This document shows positions 8,334-16,594 of a stretch of DNA of 64,000 bases, piece after piece. Position 1 is the first letter of the stretch. Each line of letters starts with the position of its first letter. The translations under genes were made by a program, and so were the position numbers. Source of the stretch: Pseudonocardia sp. T1-2H (GTDB lineage: Bacteria > Actinomycetota > Actinomycetes > Mycobacteriales > Pseudonocardiaceae). Below the pieces are notes generated by a model. The model searched no databases. It was not told the DNA's origin and was given only the letters and a program-made list of their open reading frames with translations. The DNA is taken from positions 2,728,001 through 2,792,000 of the forward strand of contig NZ_JBBPCL010000001.1 in NCBI RefSeq assembly GCF_038039215.1. The letters are read 5' to 3'.

Positions 8334-9386
8334 ATGACGGGTGCGGCCAGGCGGGTCCGGCTGGACGACGTCGCGTCCGCGGCCGGGGTGTCGACGGCGT
8401 CGGTCTCCCTGGTCCTGCGCAACGCCCCGGGACCGAGCGCGGAGACGCGGCGCCGGGTGCTGGAGACGGCGCAGCGGCTCGGCTACCGGCCGGACCGCGC
8501 GGCGAGCCTGCTGGCCAGCAGGCGCAGCCGGCTGATCGGCCTGCTGATCGACGTCCGCAGCCCGTTCCACGCCGAGGTCGCCGAGCAGGTCCTGGACCGG
8601 GCCGAACGCCGCGGCTACGACCTCGTCCTGAGCACGATCACCCGGCGCCGCGGCGAGGATCGCGCGGTGGAGACGCTGCTGGACTCCCGCTGCGAGGGGC
8701 TCCTGCTGATCGGGCCGGACGCGCCGGTGCCCCGGCTCGCCGCGCTCGCCGCGTCCGTCCCCGTCGTCGTGCTGTGCCGGAGGCTGGGGGAGGACGCCGA
8801 CGGCGTCGACGTCGTGCGGGTGCCGGACACGGACGGGACGGCCCTCGCCGTCGACCACCTGCACGGCCTCGGCCACACCGACATCGCCTACCTGGACGCG
8901 GGCACGGGCACGATCGCCCAGGACCGCCGCGAGGGCTACCTCGGCGCCATGCGCGCCCGCGGCCTCGGCGCCAGCATCCGGGTGCTGCCGGGGGCGGACG
9001 GCACCGAGACGACCGGCATCGACGCCGCCCGGGACCTGCTCGCGGCGGACACCCGGCCCACCGCGGTGGTCGCCTTCAACGACCGGTGCGCCGTCGGCCT
9101 GCTCGACGCGCTGCAGCGCGCGGGCGTCGACGTCCCCGGGGCGATCTCGGTGATGGGCTACGACGACGACCCGCTCTCCCGGATGGCCCACGTCAACCTG
9201 ACCACCGTCGGGCAGGACACGCGCGCGCTCGGCGAGTGGGCCGTCGACGCCGTCGTGGAACGCCTGGACGGGGGCCGGGCCGGGCACCGCGAGGAGATCC
9301 TCGCTCCCTACCTGGCGGTACGCGGCACGACGGGCCCACCCGGTCATCGGCCCGCCCTACCTCATCGACCTGCAGGGACCCCGTGA
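8334..9386 (+). CDS. LacI family transcriptional regulator
   Basis: A 350-residue LacI/GalR repressor. The N-terminal HTH and hinge are clear: VRLDDVASAAGVSTASVSLV, then GYRPDRAASLLASRRSRLIG. The periplasmic-binding-like ligand domain follows, with characteristic GLLIDVRSPFHAEV, the dimer/ligand stretch VVAFNDRCAVGLLDAL and ISVMGYDDDPLSRMAHVNLTT. Divergent from the PhyH operon across a palindromic operator, so it likely represses that operon and itself in response to a sugar or cyclitol. The last 25 bases overlap the convergent oxidoreductase pseudogene. Confidence 0.92.
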   Translation: MTGAARRVRLDDVASAAGVSTASVSLVLRNAPGPSAETRRRVLETAQRLGYRPDRAASLLASRRSRLIGLLIDVRSPFHAEVAEQVLDRAERRGYDLVLSTITRRRGEDRAVETLLDSRCEGLLLIGPDAPVPRLAALAASVPVVVLCRRLGEDADGVDVVRVPDTDGTALAVDHLHGLGHTDIAYLDAGTGTIAQDRREGYLGAMRARGLGASIRVLPGADGTETTGIDAARDLLAADTRPTAVVAFNDRCAVGLLDALQRAGVDVPGAISVMGYDDDPLSRMAHVNLTTVGQDTRALGEWAVDAVVERLDGGRAGHREEILAPYLAVRGTTGPPGHRPALPHRPAGTP

Positions 9387-9886
9387 CGGGGCCGGGGCAG
9401 GAGCCCGGCCGCGAGGTAGGCCTCGTCGACCAGCCCGGCCACCGCGACGGAGACGTCGACCCCCGCGCCCGCGGGCAGCGGTGCCTCGTCGCGGAGGAAC
9501 GCCCGGAGGGCGGCCCGCGGCACCGCCCGGGTACCGGAAGTCCGCCTCGGCCCACTCGTCGACCCCCGGCCGGCCGGCGCGCTCGCCGGCCTTCGCGGCG
9601 ACCCGATCTCCCCGGACGCGGCGACGGCGTGCAGCCGCCGCATCAGCGGGTGGTGCAGGTAGTGGAAACCGACGACGACCCGGACGCCCGCCGCGGCGGC
9701 CGCGTCCCGGACCTCCCGGGCCTCGGCCCCGGTGGCGGCGAACGGCTTCTCGCTCGCCTCGGCGCGGTCCCGGCTCCGCGCGGCCACGGCGACGAGCCGG
9801 TCCCCGGTCTCCCGGGCGGGCTCGACGAGCGCCTCGGCGGCGATCCTCGAGGCGCCGAGCAGCCCGATCCGCAGGGGGACCGTCAC
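9362..9886 (-). pseudogene. Decayed Gfo/Idh/MocA oxidoreductase
   Basis: An open frame of 174 codons with only pieces of a MocA dehydrogenase (normal length 320-350). Present in order: the Rossmann start VPLRIGLLGASRIAAEALVEP, the catalytic-Lys block SEKPFAATGAEAREVRD, a short piece up to ASGEIG, and the C-terminal helix LVDEAYLAAGLLPRPR. About 55-60 codons are missing between RDRAEA and SEKP. A family-like piece VDEWAEADFRYPGGAAGR is found in another frame, showing further deletions and a frame change. GTG at 9886 overlaps the stop of the upstream oxidoreductase. Almost certainly non-functional. Confidence 0.75.
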
Positions 9887-10931
9887 ACGGTCGCCCCGGC
9901 GATCTCGTAACCGGTCCCGGCGTACCGGACGGCGACGGACCGGCCGGAGCGCCAGGACAGGTCCGCCGCCTCGGCCAGGTCGAACGCGGCGAGCGCGTCC
10001 GTCCCGGACACCCGCGGCCGGGTCCGGTCCCGCACGCACCGCGCGAACGCGTCGAGCTCCTCGGCGTAGGCCCAGGGGTAGCGCTCCTGGAAGTCCTTGA
10101 CGAGGTCCGTCGTCGCCGCGCCCGGCGTGCGCCACTCGTAGTTCCGCCGGTGCGGCGCGTCGATCCGGGCCGTCGCCCGGCTGCCCATGATCTCGGTCGA
10201 GCACTCGTATCCGTAGCCCGACGCCCGGCTGTTGTCGATCACTCCGAGCGCCCCGTTCGCGAACCGCAGCACGACGACCGCGGTGTCCACGTCGCCGATC
10301 GCGGCGAACGCCTCCGGGTCCGAGACCGCGGCACCGTGCGCCGTCACCTCGACGACCTCGCCGACCATCCAGCGGGCCACGTCCAGGTCGTGCACCGTGA
10401 CGTCCCGGAAGAAGCCGCCGGAGCCGGCCAGGAACGCCGCCGGGGGAGAGGCCATGTCCCGCAACGACGTGCGGAACAGGGCGACGTCCCCAGCTCACCC
10501 GCGTGGATGCGCTCGGCGACGGCGACCCAGTCCGGGTCGAAGCGGCGGTGGAACCCGACCTGGAACACGATCCCGCTGCGCTCCACCTCCTCCACGGTGG
10601 CCACGGTCGTCGCGCGGTCCAGCGAGATCGGCTTCTCGCAGAACACGTCGACCCCGGCCCGCGCGGCCTGGACCGTGAGCTCGGCATGGGTCCCCGTGGG
10701 GGTCGCGATCGCGACGGCACCGACGTCGTCGTGCGCGAGCAGCTCCGCGAAGGAGCTCACCCACGGCACGCCGTACCTCTCCCCGGCCTCCCGGGCCACC
10801 GCCGGATCGGCGTCCTGGACGCAGGCCAGGCGGGCGGTGCCGCACCGCCCGGCCAGGTCGTCGGCATGGATCCGGCCCATCCGGCCGAGTCCGGCCAGGC
10901 CGATGCCGACGGTTCTCCTCGTGCTGCTCAA
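9883..10931 (-). pseudogene. Gfo/Idh/MocA (inositol 2-dehydrogenase-like) with one frameshift
   Basis: Two adjoining frames make a complete NAD-dependent dehydrogenase of 349 residues. Upstream frame: TTG at 10931 (ribosome site AGGAAGGG), [19 protein letters not shown] dinucleotide-binding motif, [21 protein letters not shown] with the EKP lysine, and [11 protein letters not shown]. Downstream frame continues from [13 protein letters not shown] through [18 protein letters not shown] (catalytic Asp/His region) to the C-terminus. The frames meet at the CCCC run 10488-10491, where one base seems missing; total length 1049 then becomes 350 codons. It is either a real frameshift or a sequencing error. 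Probably acts in inositol or sugar oxidation with the neighbouring ABC transporter. Confidence 0.75.
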
Positions 10932-10948
10932 CTGTGTCGTGCCCTTCC

Positions 10949-11765
10949 TCAACGCTTGAGCTCGTGGGAGAAGCTCGGCGAGCTCCTGGCCGCCGGCCAT
11001 CTCGGTGGTCAGCTCCTCGAGGGAGACCTCGCTGCGCTTCTTGTCCAGCACCCGGCGGCCGAGCTTCAGGATGATGAAGTGGTCCCCGACCATGTAGGCG
11101 TGGTGCGGGTTGTGGGTGATGAACACGACGCCCAGGCCCGCGTCGCGGGCGGCGGCGGTGTACTTCAGGACGACGCCGGACTGCTTGACGCCCAGGGCGG
11201 CGGTCGGCTCGTCGAGGATCAGCACGCGGGCGCCGAAGTAGACGGCGCGGGCGATCGCGACGCACTGGCGCTGCCCGCCGGAGAGCGTCCCGATGGGCTG
11301 ATTGATGTCCTTGACGTGGATGCCCATCTTCTTGAGCTCGGCGTCGGCGATCTCGCGCATGCCCTTGATGTCCAGCGGGGCGAGGGGGTAGTTGCCCTTG
11401 CGGATCTCCGAGCCGAGGAAGAAGTTGCGCCACACCTCCATCAGGCTCACCACGGCGAGGTCCTGGTACACGGTGGCGATGCCGTGGTCGAGCGACTCGC
11501 GCGGGCTGCCGAAGTGCACCTCGGCCCCGTCGACCTTCAGGGTGCCTTCGGTGTGCGAGTGCAGCCCGGAGATGATCTTGATGAGGGTCGACTTGCCGGC
11601 GCCGTTGTCCCCGAGGACGCAGGTCACCTCGCCGGCGTTGACCGTGAGGTTGACGCCCTCGAGCGCGCTGATGGCGCCGTAGGACTTGCCGACGTTCTCC
11701 ATCTCCACCAGGGGGGCGCCGATTTCCAGGTCGCGTGCGGCATGCTCGGCGATCGTGTCAGTCAT
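10949..11765 (-). CDS. Sugar ABC transporter ATP-binding protein (FrcA-like), frameshifted near C-terminus
   Basis: A single-domain carbohydrate ABC ATPase. Motifs: Walker [12 protein letters not shown]-loop VYQDLAVVS, signature [14 protein letters not shown], Walker [13 protein letters not shown]-loop VFITHN. It should be about 271 residues and end ELAELSHELKR-TGA, with the stop at 10949-10951 just before the next gene's ribosome site. One extra base within 10966-10976 shifts the frame, so as written the stop is missed and translation would run into the oxidoreductase. 817 nt equals 272 codons plus one base, consistent with a 1-base insertion. Starts 4 bp after the permease stop. Confidence 0.85.
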
Positions 11766-11768
11766 GGG

Positions 11769-12875
11769 TCACTTCCTCGTCGAGGCGTAGTTCTTGACGT
11801 AGAGGTTCACCAGGACCGCCAGCAGCAGCATCGCGCCGAGGAAGGTCTTGAACCAGTTGGGGTCCCAGCCGGCGTAGACGATGCCCTGGGTGGTCATGCC
11901 GAAGATGAACGCGCCGATCGCGGAGCCGATGGCGGAGCCGTAGCCGCCGGTGAGCAGCGCGCCGCCGACGACCGCGGCGATGATGTAGATGAACTCGTTG
12001 CCGACGCCGAGGCCGGCCTGCACGGTGGAGAAGTTGAACAGCAGGTGCTGGCCGAGGAACCAGGCCATCAGCCCGACGCCCATGAACAGCCCGATCTTGA
12101 CCTTGGCCACGGGGACGCCGACCGCGCGGGCGGAGTCCTGGTTGCCGCCGGAGGCGAAGATCCAGTTGCCGGTGCGGGTACGCAGCAGCAGCCAGGTCGC
12201 GAACAGCACGAACAGCAGCCACCACAGGACGGAGATCTTGACGTTCATGAAGCCGAGCGGGATGTCCCCGGCGAAGATCGCCTTCGCCGAGGTGAAGCCG
12301 TCGAGCTCGCTGACGTTGGTGGTGGCGACGGTTCCGGTGACCAGCTTGGTGACGCCGAGGTTGAGACCCTGCAGCACGAAGAACGTGGACAGGGTGATCA
12401 GGAACGACGGCAGCTTGGTCCGGACGAGCAGGTAGCCGTTGACGAACCCGATGGTGAGGGAGATGAGGAGGCTGATCAGCACACCCACCCACACGTTGAG
12501 CGAGAACTGGTAGCTGATCATCGCCGAGGCCAGCGCGGAGGTGGTGACGGCGACGCCGGAGGAGAGGTCGAACTCCCCGCCGATCATCAGCAGGGCCACC
12601 CCGACGGCGACGATGCCGATCGTCGAGGAGGCGTAGAGGACCGTGGAGAGGGCCTCGGGGGTGCGGAAGGGCGGGGCGATCGCGAAGAAGAACACGAAGA
12701 TCGCGATCGCCGCGGCGAGCGCGCCGATCTCCGGGCGGGCGAGGATGCGGGCGCCGAGCGAGCGCTGCACGCGAACCGGCTCGGTGCCCTTGGCGGACGT
12801 GGATGGGGGGACGGTGGGGACGGCGGGGTCGCGACGGGTGAGCTCATCGCTCTGCACTCCTGGATCGGGGCCCAC
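11769..12875 (-). CDS. Sugar ABC transporter permease (BPD_transp_2/FrcC-like)
   Basis: A 368-residue permease of the ribose/xylose/fructose importer class. A hydrophilic N-terminus of about 45 residues precedes roughly ten TM helices. The family signature is present: MIGGEFDLSSGVAV (GxxDLSVG type), LLVRTKLPSFLITLSTFFVLQG, and SGGNQDSARAVGVPVAKVKIGLF. GTG at 12875 is taken as start, but a GTG at 12857 also fits; neither has a strong ribosome site. Lies between the lipoprotein receptor and the ATPase, giving a complete importer. Confidence 0.9.
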   Translation of the reverse strand: MGPDPGVQSDELTRRDPAVPTVPPSTSAKGTEPVRVQRSLGARILARPEIGALAAAIAIFVFFFAIAPPFRTPEALSTVLYASSTIGIVAVGVALLMIGGEFDLSSGVAVTTSALASAMISYQFSLNVWVGVLISLLISLTIGFVNGYLLVRTKLPSFLITLSTFFVLQGLNLGVTKLVTGTVATTNVSELDGFTSAKAIFAGDIPLGFMNVKISVLWWLLFVLFATWLLLRTRTGNWIFASGGNQDSARAVGVPVAKVKIGLFMGVGLMAWFLGQHLLFNFSTVQAGLGVGNEFIYIIAAVVGGALLTGGYGSAIGSAIGAFIFGMTTQGIVYAGWDPNWFKTFLGAMLLLAVLVNLYVKNYASTRK

Positions 12876-12914
12876 CCCGGGGGCACCGCGCGGCGACCCC
12901 GGGGCGGAGCGGGC

Positions 12915-13895
12915 TCAGCGGGTGTTCTTCGCGGCGTATTCCGCGATCTTGGCGATGTTGGTGCTGTCGACGAAGGACGGACCGGTCAGGACCGGCTTGC
13001 CGCCGCCGATGTCGTTGCCGTTGGTCAGGTTCAGCCACAGCGACTGGACGGCCATGTAGCCCTGGACGTAGGGCTGCTGGTCGATCGAGAACTGGATCGA
13101 CCCGTTCTGGATGGCCTTCGCGACGTCGGCGTTGAGGTCGAAGGTGACGATCTTGGCCTGGCTGCCGGCGTCGGTCTTGGACTGCAGCGCGGCGAGGGCG
13201 ATCGGCGCACCGAGGGTCACCACGTAGGTGATCGACGGGTCCTGCTGCAGCTTCGCGCCGATGGTCTGCTGGACCGACGGCAGGTCGGCGCCGTTGACCT
13301 GCAGGTTCTCCGTGTCCGGGAAGGTCTTCTTGACGCCGGCGCAGCGCGCCTCCAGGGCGACCGAACCCTGCTCCTGAACGACGCAGAGCGCCTTGCCGCC
13401 GCCGGCCTGGGTCATCTTGGTACCCGCGGACTGCCCGGCGAGGTCCTCGTCGGAGCCGAAGTACATCGGGATCTTGTACTTCTGGTACTCGTTGATCCCG
13501 GAGTTGAACGCGACCGTCGGGATGCCCGCCGCGACCGCCTTCTGGGCGGCCGGACCGACCTGGTCGGCATAGGCGAGGGTGACGGCGATGCCGGCCACCT
13601 TCGAGTCGATGGCGTTCTGAACCAGGGTGGCCTGGTCACCGGCGGCGTTGTTGTTCGAGTACTTCAGGTCCACGTTCAGGTCGGTCGCGGCCTGCTGGGC
13701 GCCGGCGCGGATCTTGTCCCAGAACGAGTCCCCCGGCTGCTCGTGGGTGACCATCGCGATGGTGTACCGCTGGCCCTGGGCGGCACCGCCGGCCTGGCTC
13801 TGTGCGCCGCCCTGGCTGCTGCAGCCGGCCGCGACGAGCGCCGCGCACGCCACCGCGGCGAGGAGGCCGATCGACCTCTTCCCGTGTCGGAACAT
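12915..13895 (-). CDS. Sugar ABC transporter substrate-binding lipoprotein
   Basis: A 326-residue periplasmic-binding-type protein. It has a lipoprotein signal (RSIGLLAAVACAALVAAGCSS, lipobox VAAGC) and the two-lobed peripla_BP_4 fold: YTIAMVTHEQPGDSFWDKI, GIAVTLAYADQVGPAAQKAV, GIPTVAFNSGINEY, and a C-terminal GYMAVQSLWLNL. Start ATG at 13895 behind GGGAAGGA. First gene of the leftward transporter operon, divergent from the GntR gene with the inverted-repeat operator between them. Ligand probably a sugar or cyclitol. Confidence 0.92.
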   Translation of the reverse strand: MFRHGKRSIGLLAAVACAALVAAGCSSQGGAQSQAGGAAQGQRYTIAMVTHEQPGDSFWDKIRAGAQQAATDLNVDLKYSNNNAAGDQATLVQNAIDSKVAGIAVTLAYADQVGPAAQKAVAAGIPTVAFNSGINEYQKYKIPMYFGSDEDLAGQSAGTKMTQAGGGKALCVVQEQGSVALEARCAGVKKTFPDTENLQVNGADLPSVQQTIGAKLQQDPSITYVVTLGAPIALAALQSKTDAGSQAKIVTFDLNADVAKAIQNGSIQFSIDQQPYVQGYMAVQSLWLNLTNGNDIGGGKPVLTGPSFVDSTNIAKIAEYAAKNTR

Positions 13896-14122
13896 CGTTG
13901 TCCTTCCCTTTCGGGTCTGTGTCGCGTCGTCGCGACGGTCCGTCCCCCGACGGGTGGTCCGCGCCGGATGACGCGGACCGGAGTGACGTGCGTGTCCCCA
14001 CAGGTTGTGACGTCGTCGTCGGCTGTGACTCGGAACACCGCGTCAGGTGTACGCTCGTATGAGCTGTACGTCAATAGTTTGTCCTTACATAGTTTGTAAG
14101 GACATACGGAGGGGATAACGCC
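13896..14122. promoter_or_regulatory. Divergent regulatory region with GntR-type operator
   Basis: A 227-bp region. Near the GntR gene is the inverted repeat GTCCTTAC (14081-14088) / GTAAGGAC (14096-14103) with 7-bp spacer, overlapped by a direct repeat ATAGTTTGT at 14074-14082 and 14089-14097 (15-bp spacing). This AT-rich island is the best candidate for autoregulation by GntR and control of the transporter operon. Confidence 0.75.
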
Positions 14123-14878
14123 GTGGACCGCTTGTCGTCCGGAGGTCTGGTGCCGGATGTATCGCTCGATCGGACCAGTCCGGTCCCCCTCTACTACCAG
14201 GTGGCGACCCGCCTCCAGCAGCAGATCGAGGACGGCAGTATGCCCGTCGGAAGCCGCCTTGAGAACGAGGTCGAGCTCGCGGACCGGCTCGGCGTCTCCC
14301 GCCCGACCATGCGCCGCGCCATCTCCTACCTGGTCGAACGCGGCATGCTCATCCGCAAGCGCGGGGTCGGCACCCAGGTCGTGCACCCCAAGGTGCGCCG
14401 CCCGGTCGAGCTGACCAGCCTCTACGACGACCTGCTCAAGAGCGGGCAGAAACCCCGCACCGAGATCCGCGAGATCGAGATCCGGCCCGCCACGGACGTC
14501 GTCGCGGAGGCGCTGGGCATCGCGTTCGGCACGGAGGTCACCTGGATCGAGCGGCTGCGCTACGCGGGTGACGAACCGCTGGCGATCATGCACAACGCCG
14601 TCCCGCTGGACGTCCTCCCGCTGCGCCGCGAGGACCTCGAGCGCTCCGGGCTCTACGACCTGCTGCGCTCCGCCGGGCACGTCCCGCGGATGGCGAACCA
14701 GGTCGTCGGGGCGAAGAACGCGACGTCCGCCGAGGGAAAGATCCTGGGGGAGTCCCGGGGCGCTCCGCTGCTGACCATGACCCGCACCGCCTGGGACGCC
14801 GGCGGTAAGGCCGTGGAGTACGGCTCGCACCTCTACCGGGCCAGCCGCTACTCCTTCGAGCTGAACCTCACCAGCTGA
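14123..14878 (+). CDS. GntR/HutC family transcriptional regulator with UTRA domain
   Basis: A 251-residue regulator. The winged helix (residues about 20-88) opens with the GntR hallmark PLYYQVATRLQQQIEDG and continues LADRLGVSRPTMRRAISYLVERGMLIRKRGVGTQVV. A UTRA effector domain follows, with VTWIERLRYAGDEPLAIMHN and the C-terminal YGSHLYRASRYSFEL. GTG at 14123 lies behind GGAGGGGA. Divergent from the sugar ABC operon, which it likely regulates together with itself. Confidence 0.93.
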   Translation: MDRLSSGGLVPDVSLDRTSPVPLYYQVATRLQQQIEDGSMPVGSRLENEVELADRLGVSRPTMRRAISYLVERGMLIRKRGVGTQVVHPKVRRPVELTSLYDDLLKSGQKPRTEIREIEIRPATDVVAEALGIAFGTEVTWIERLRYAGDEPLAIMHNAVPLDVLPLRREDLERSGLYDLLRSAGHVPRMANQVVGAKNATSAEGKILGESRGAPLLTMTRTAWDAGGKAVEYGSHLYRASRYSFELNLTS

Positions 14879-14981
14879 CCCGGCCGGGTGGCCCGGAACA
14901 CCTTGTGAGCTGCGTCGGAGCCGCACACGTTCGGATTCTCCGAATCGTTCAAGCCCAGAGAGCGAGGAGAGGGACACGGAC

Positions 14982-15140
14982 ATGGGCGAGCAGGTACGGA
15001 TGCGCCTCGTGGCGCTGCACGACGAGTACGTGGAAGCGGTGAACGCCGCGGTGGCCGAGGGCCGGGACGACCTGGTGCACGACCTCACGGAGGAGTACCC
15101 GGATGCGGCCCTGCGCATCCTGACCAGCGAGGCCGCCTGA
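14982..15140 (+). CDS. Small conserved-type hypothetical protein (52 aa)
   Basis: A 52-residue acidic helical protein, MGEQVRMRLVALHDEYVEAV at the start and LTEEYPDAALRILTSEAA at the end. The ribosome site is excellent (GCGAGGAGAGGG ending 9 bases before the ATG), codon usage matches neighbours, and a strong hairpin follows the stop by 20 bp, so it looks like a complete small transcription unit downstream of gntR. No named domain is recognised. Function unknown. Confidence 0.65.
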   Translation: MGEQVRMRLVALHDEYVEAVNAAVAEGRDDLVHDLTEEYPDAALRILTSEAA

Positions 15141-15160
15141 CCCGCGACCCCACCCGGACG

Positions 15161-15212
15161 GCAGGAAAGCCGTTTTCCACGCCAGAACCTGGCGGGAAAG
15201 CGGCTTTCCTGC
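15161..15212. terminator. Long bidirectional terminator hairpin
   Basis: A near-perfect 24-bp stem: GCAGGAAAGCCG...CGCCAG at 15161-15185 pairs with CTGGCG...CGGCTTTCCTGC ending at 15212, with a 3-base AAC loop, one G:T and one bulge. It lies between the convergent 52-aa gene and the Liv receptor gene. The stem is longer than most terminators. Confidence 0.75.
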
Positions 15213-15226
15213 ATGAGGGGGCGGGG

Positions 15227-16594
15227 TCAGCCGGCGGCGGGCTGCTGCGGGATCCCGTCCGCGGGCGGGGCCGCCTCTGGAGCGGTGTACGGCGTCACCG
15301 CGACCTCCCCGTTGTCCGTCACCATGACCCCGGTGAGCGGCTGCTGCCCGGTGCCGACGATCTTCGTGACCCGGACCCCGGACAGGCCCGCGTGCCGGTC
15401 GGCGGAGAAGCGGTAGGGCGCCACCCAGGGACCCTGCAGCGACGTGCCCGTCTTCTCGACGGCCGCGACGAGTCCCTCGCGCGTCGGGTTCGGCCCGGCG
15501 GCCTGCAGCGCCTGCACGAACGTGTAGGCCTGCGTCATGCCGAAGATCCGGTAGTTGGTGAGCTCCCCGCCGGTCCCGTTCGCCTTCCAGATCGCGTCGA
15601 ACTGCTTGGTCCAGGGGTTGTCCGGCGTGTCGACGGTGGCGAAGTAGCTGTCGGTGATGGCGCCGTCGAGGAGGCCGGCGTCCGTCACGGAACCCTGGGA
15701 GAAGCGCGCCAGCAGCGAGCCGACGAGGTTCGCGTCCGAGCCGATGTTGCTGTACACCCACTGCGGCTTGTAGTTCAGCCGCAGCCCCTGCAGCTGGGAC
15801 AGTGCGGTGTAGGACGGCACGTTGAAGCCGATCACGAGGTCCGCGCCCGCGGCCTGCAGCGCGGAGATCTGCGGGGCGATGTCGGTGTTGCCCGGGGTGT
15901 AGCGCTGCACCGAGACGATCTGCTTCTCCAGGTAGCGCCGGGCGCCCGCCTCCGCGTCGACGCCGACGTCGTCGCCCTGCAGGAACAGGCCCACCTTGGC
16001 CTGCGGGAAGTTCTGCGCCACGTACTGGGCGAGGATCTTCGCCTCGATCTCGTAGTCCGGCTGGAAGCCGAAGGTCTGCGGGTACTTCGCCGGCTGGTCC
16101 CACAGCCGCGAGCCGGACGAGACGAGCAGGTCCGGCACTCCCTCGCCGTTGAGGAAGTCCAGGACGGCGCTGTGCGTGGGCGTGCCGAGGCCGCCCATGA
16201 CCGCGAACACCTGGTCCTGGAGGACGAGCTGGTTGACGACCTGGCTGGTCTGGGTGGGGTTGTAGGCGTCGTCCCGGACGACGTACTCGATCTTCCGGCC
16301 GTTCACGCCGCCCTTGGCGTTGACCCAGTCGAAGTAGGCCTTCGTGCCGGTCGGGATCTCGCTGTAGCCCGGCGCGGCGACGCCGGTCAACGGGAAGTGC
16401 GCACCGACCTTCACCGTGTCCGCGGTCAGCCCGGTGGTGGTACCGCCGCCGCTGCTGCCGCTCGTGCCCTCCGCGGGCCGCCCGCCGGCCCCGCAGCCGG
16501 CCACCACCAGCGCCGCGCTCGCGACCAGCGCGCCCAGCGCCTGACCGCGCCTGATTCTCCCGCGCCTGATTCTCCCGGGCCAGATCTTGCCCAT
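15227..16594 (-). CDS. Branched-chain amino acid/amide ABC transporter substrate-binding lipoprotein
   Basis: A 455-residue receptor of the LivK/amide-urea type. It has a basic N-terminus, hydrophobic core and lipobox VVAGC, then VKVGAHFPLTGVAAPGYSEI, AYFDWVNAKGGVNGRKIEYVVRDDAYNP (the NAxGGVxGR signature), VFAVMGGLGTPTHSAV and VGLFLQGDDVG. ATG at 16594 overlaps the permease stop (ATGA) behind GAGGAGG. Note a short in-tandem repeat GRIRRGRIRRG near the N-terminus. Last gene of a five-gene Liv operon. Confidence 0.92.
   Translation of the reverse strand: MGKIWPGRIRRGRIRRGQALGALVASAALVVAGCGAGGRPAEGTSGSSGGGTTTGLTADTVKVGAHFPLTGVAAPGYSEIPTGTKAYFDWVNAKGGVNGRKIEYVVRDDAYNPTQTSQVVNQLVLQDQVFAVMGGLGTPTHSAVLDFLNGEGVPDLLVSSGSRLWDQPAKYPQTFGFQPDYEIEAKILAQYVAQNFPQAKVGLFLQGDDVGVDAEAGARRYLEKQIVSVQRYTPGNTDIAPQISALQAAGADLVIGFNVPSYTALSQLQGLRLNYKPQWVYSNIGSDANLVGSLLARFSQGSVTDAGLLDGAITDSYFATVDTPDNPWTKQFDAIWKANGTGGELTNYRIFGMTQAYTFVQALQAAGPNPTREGLVAAVEKTGTSLQGPWVAPYRFSADRHAGLSGVRVTKIVGTGQQPLTGVMVTDNGEVAVTPYTAPEAAPPADGIPQQPAAG

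Noticed and set aside
10344..11765. ABC ATPase-oxidoreductase fusion protein
   Set aside because: The natural ATPase stop and the next gene's ribosome site are present one frame away; a 1-base insertion explains the fusion better.
10503..14099. 1198-codon rightward open frame across the sugar ABC operon
   Set aside because: It is the antisense shadow of three genes with intact ABC motifs; composition is low-complexity and no ribosome site exists.
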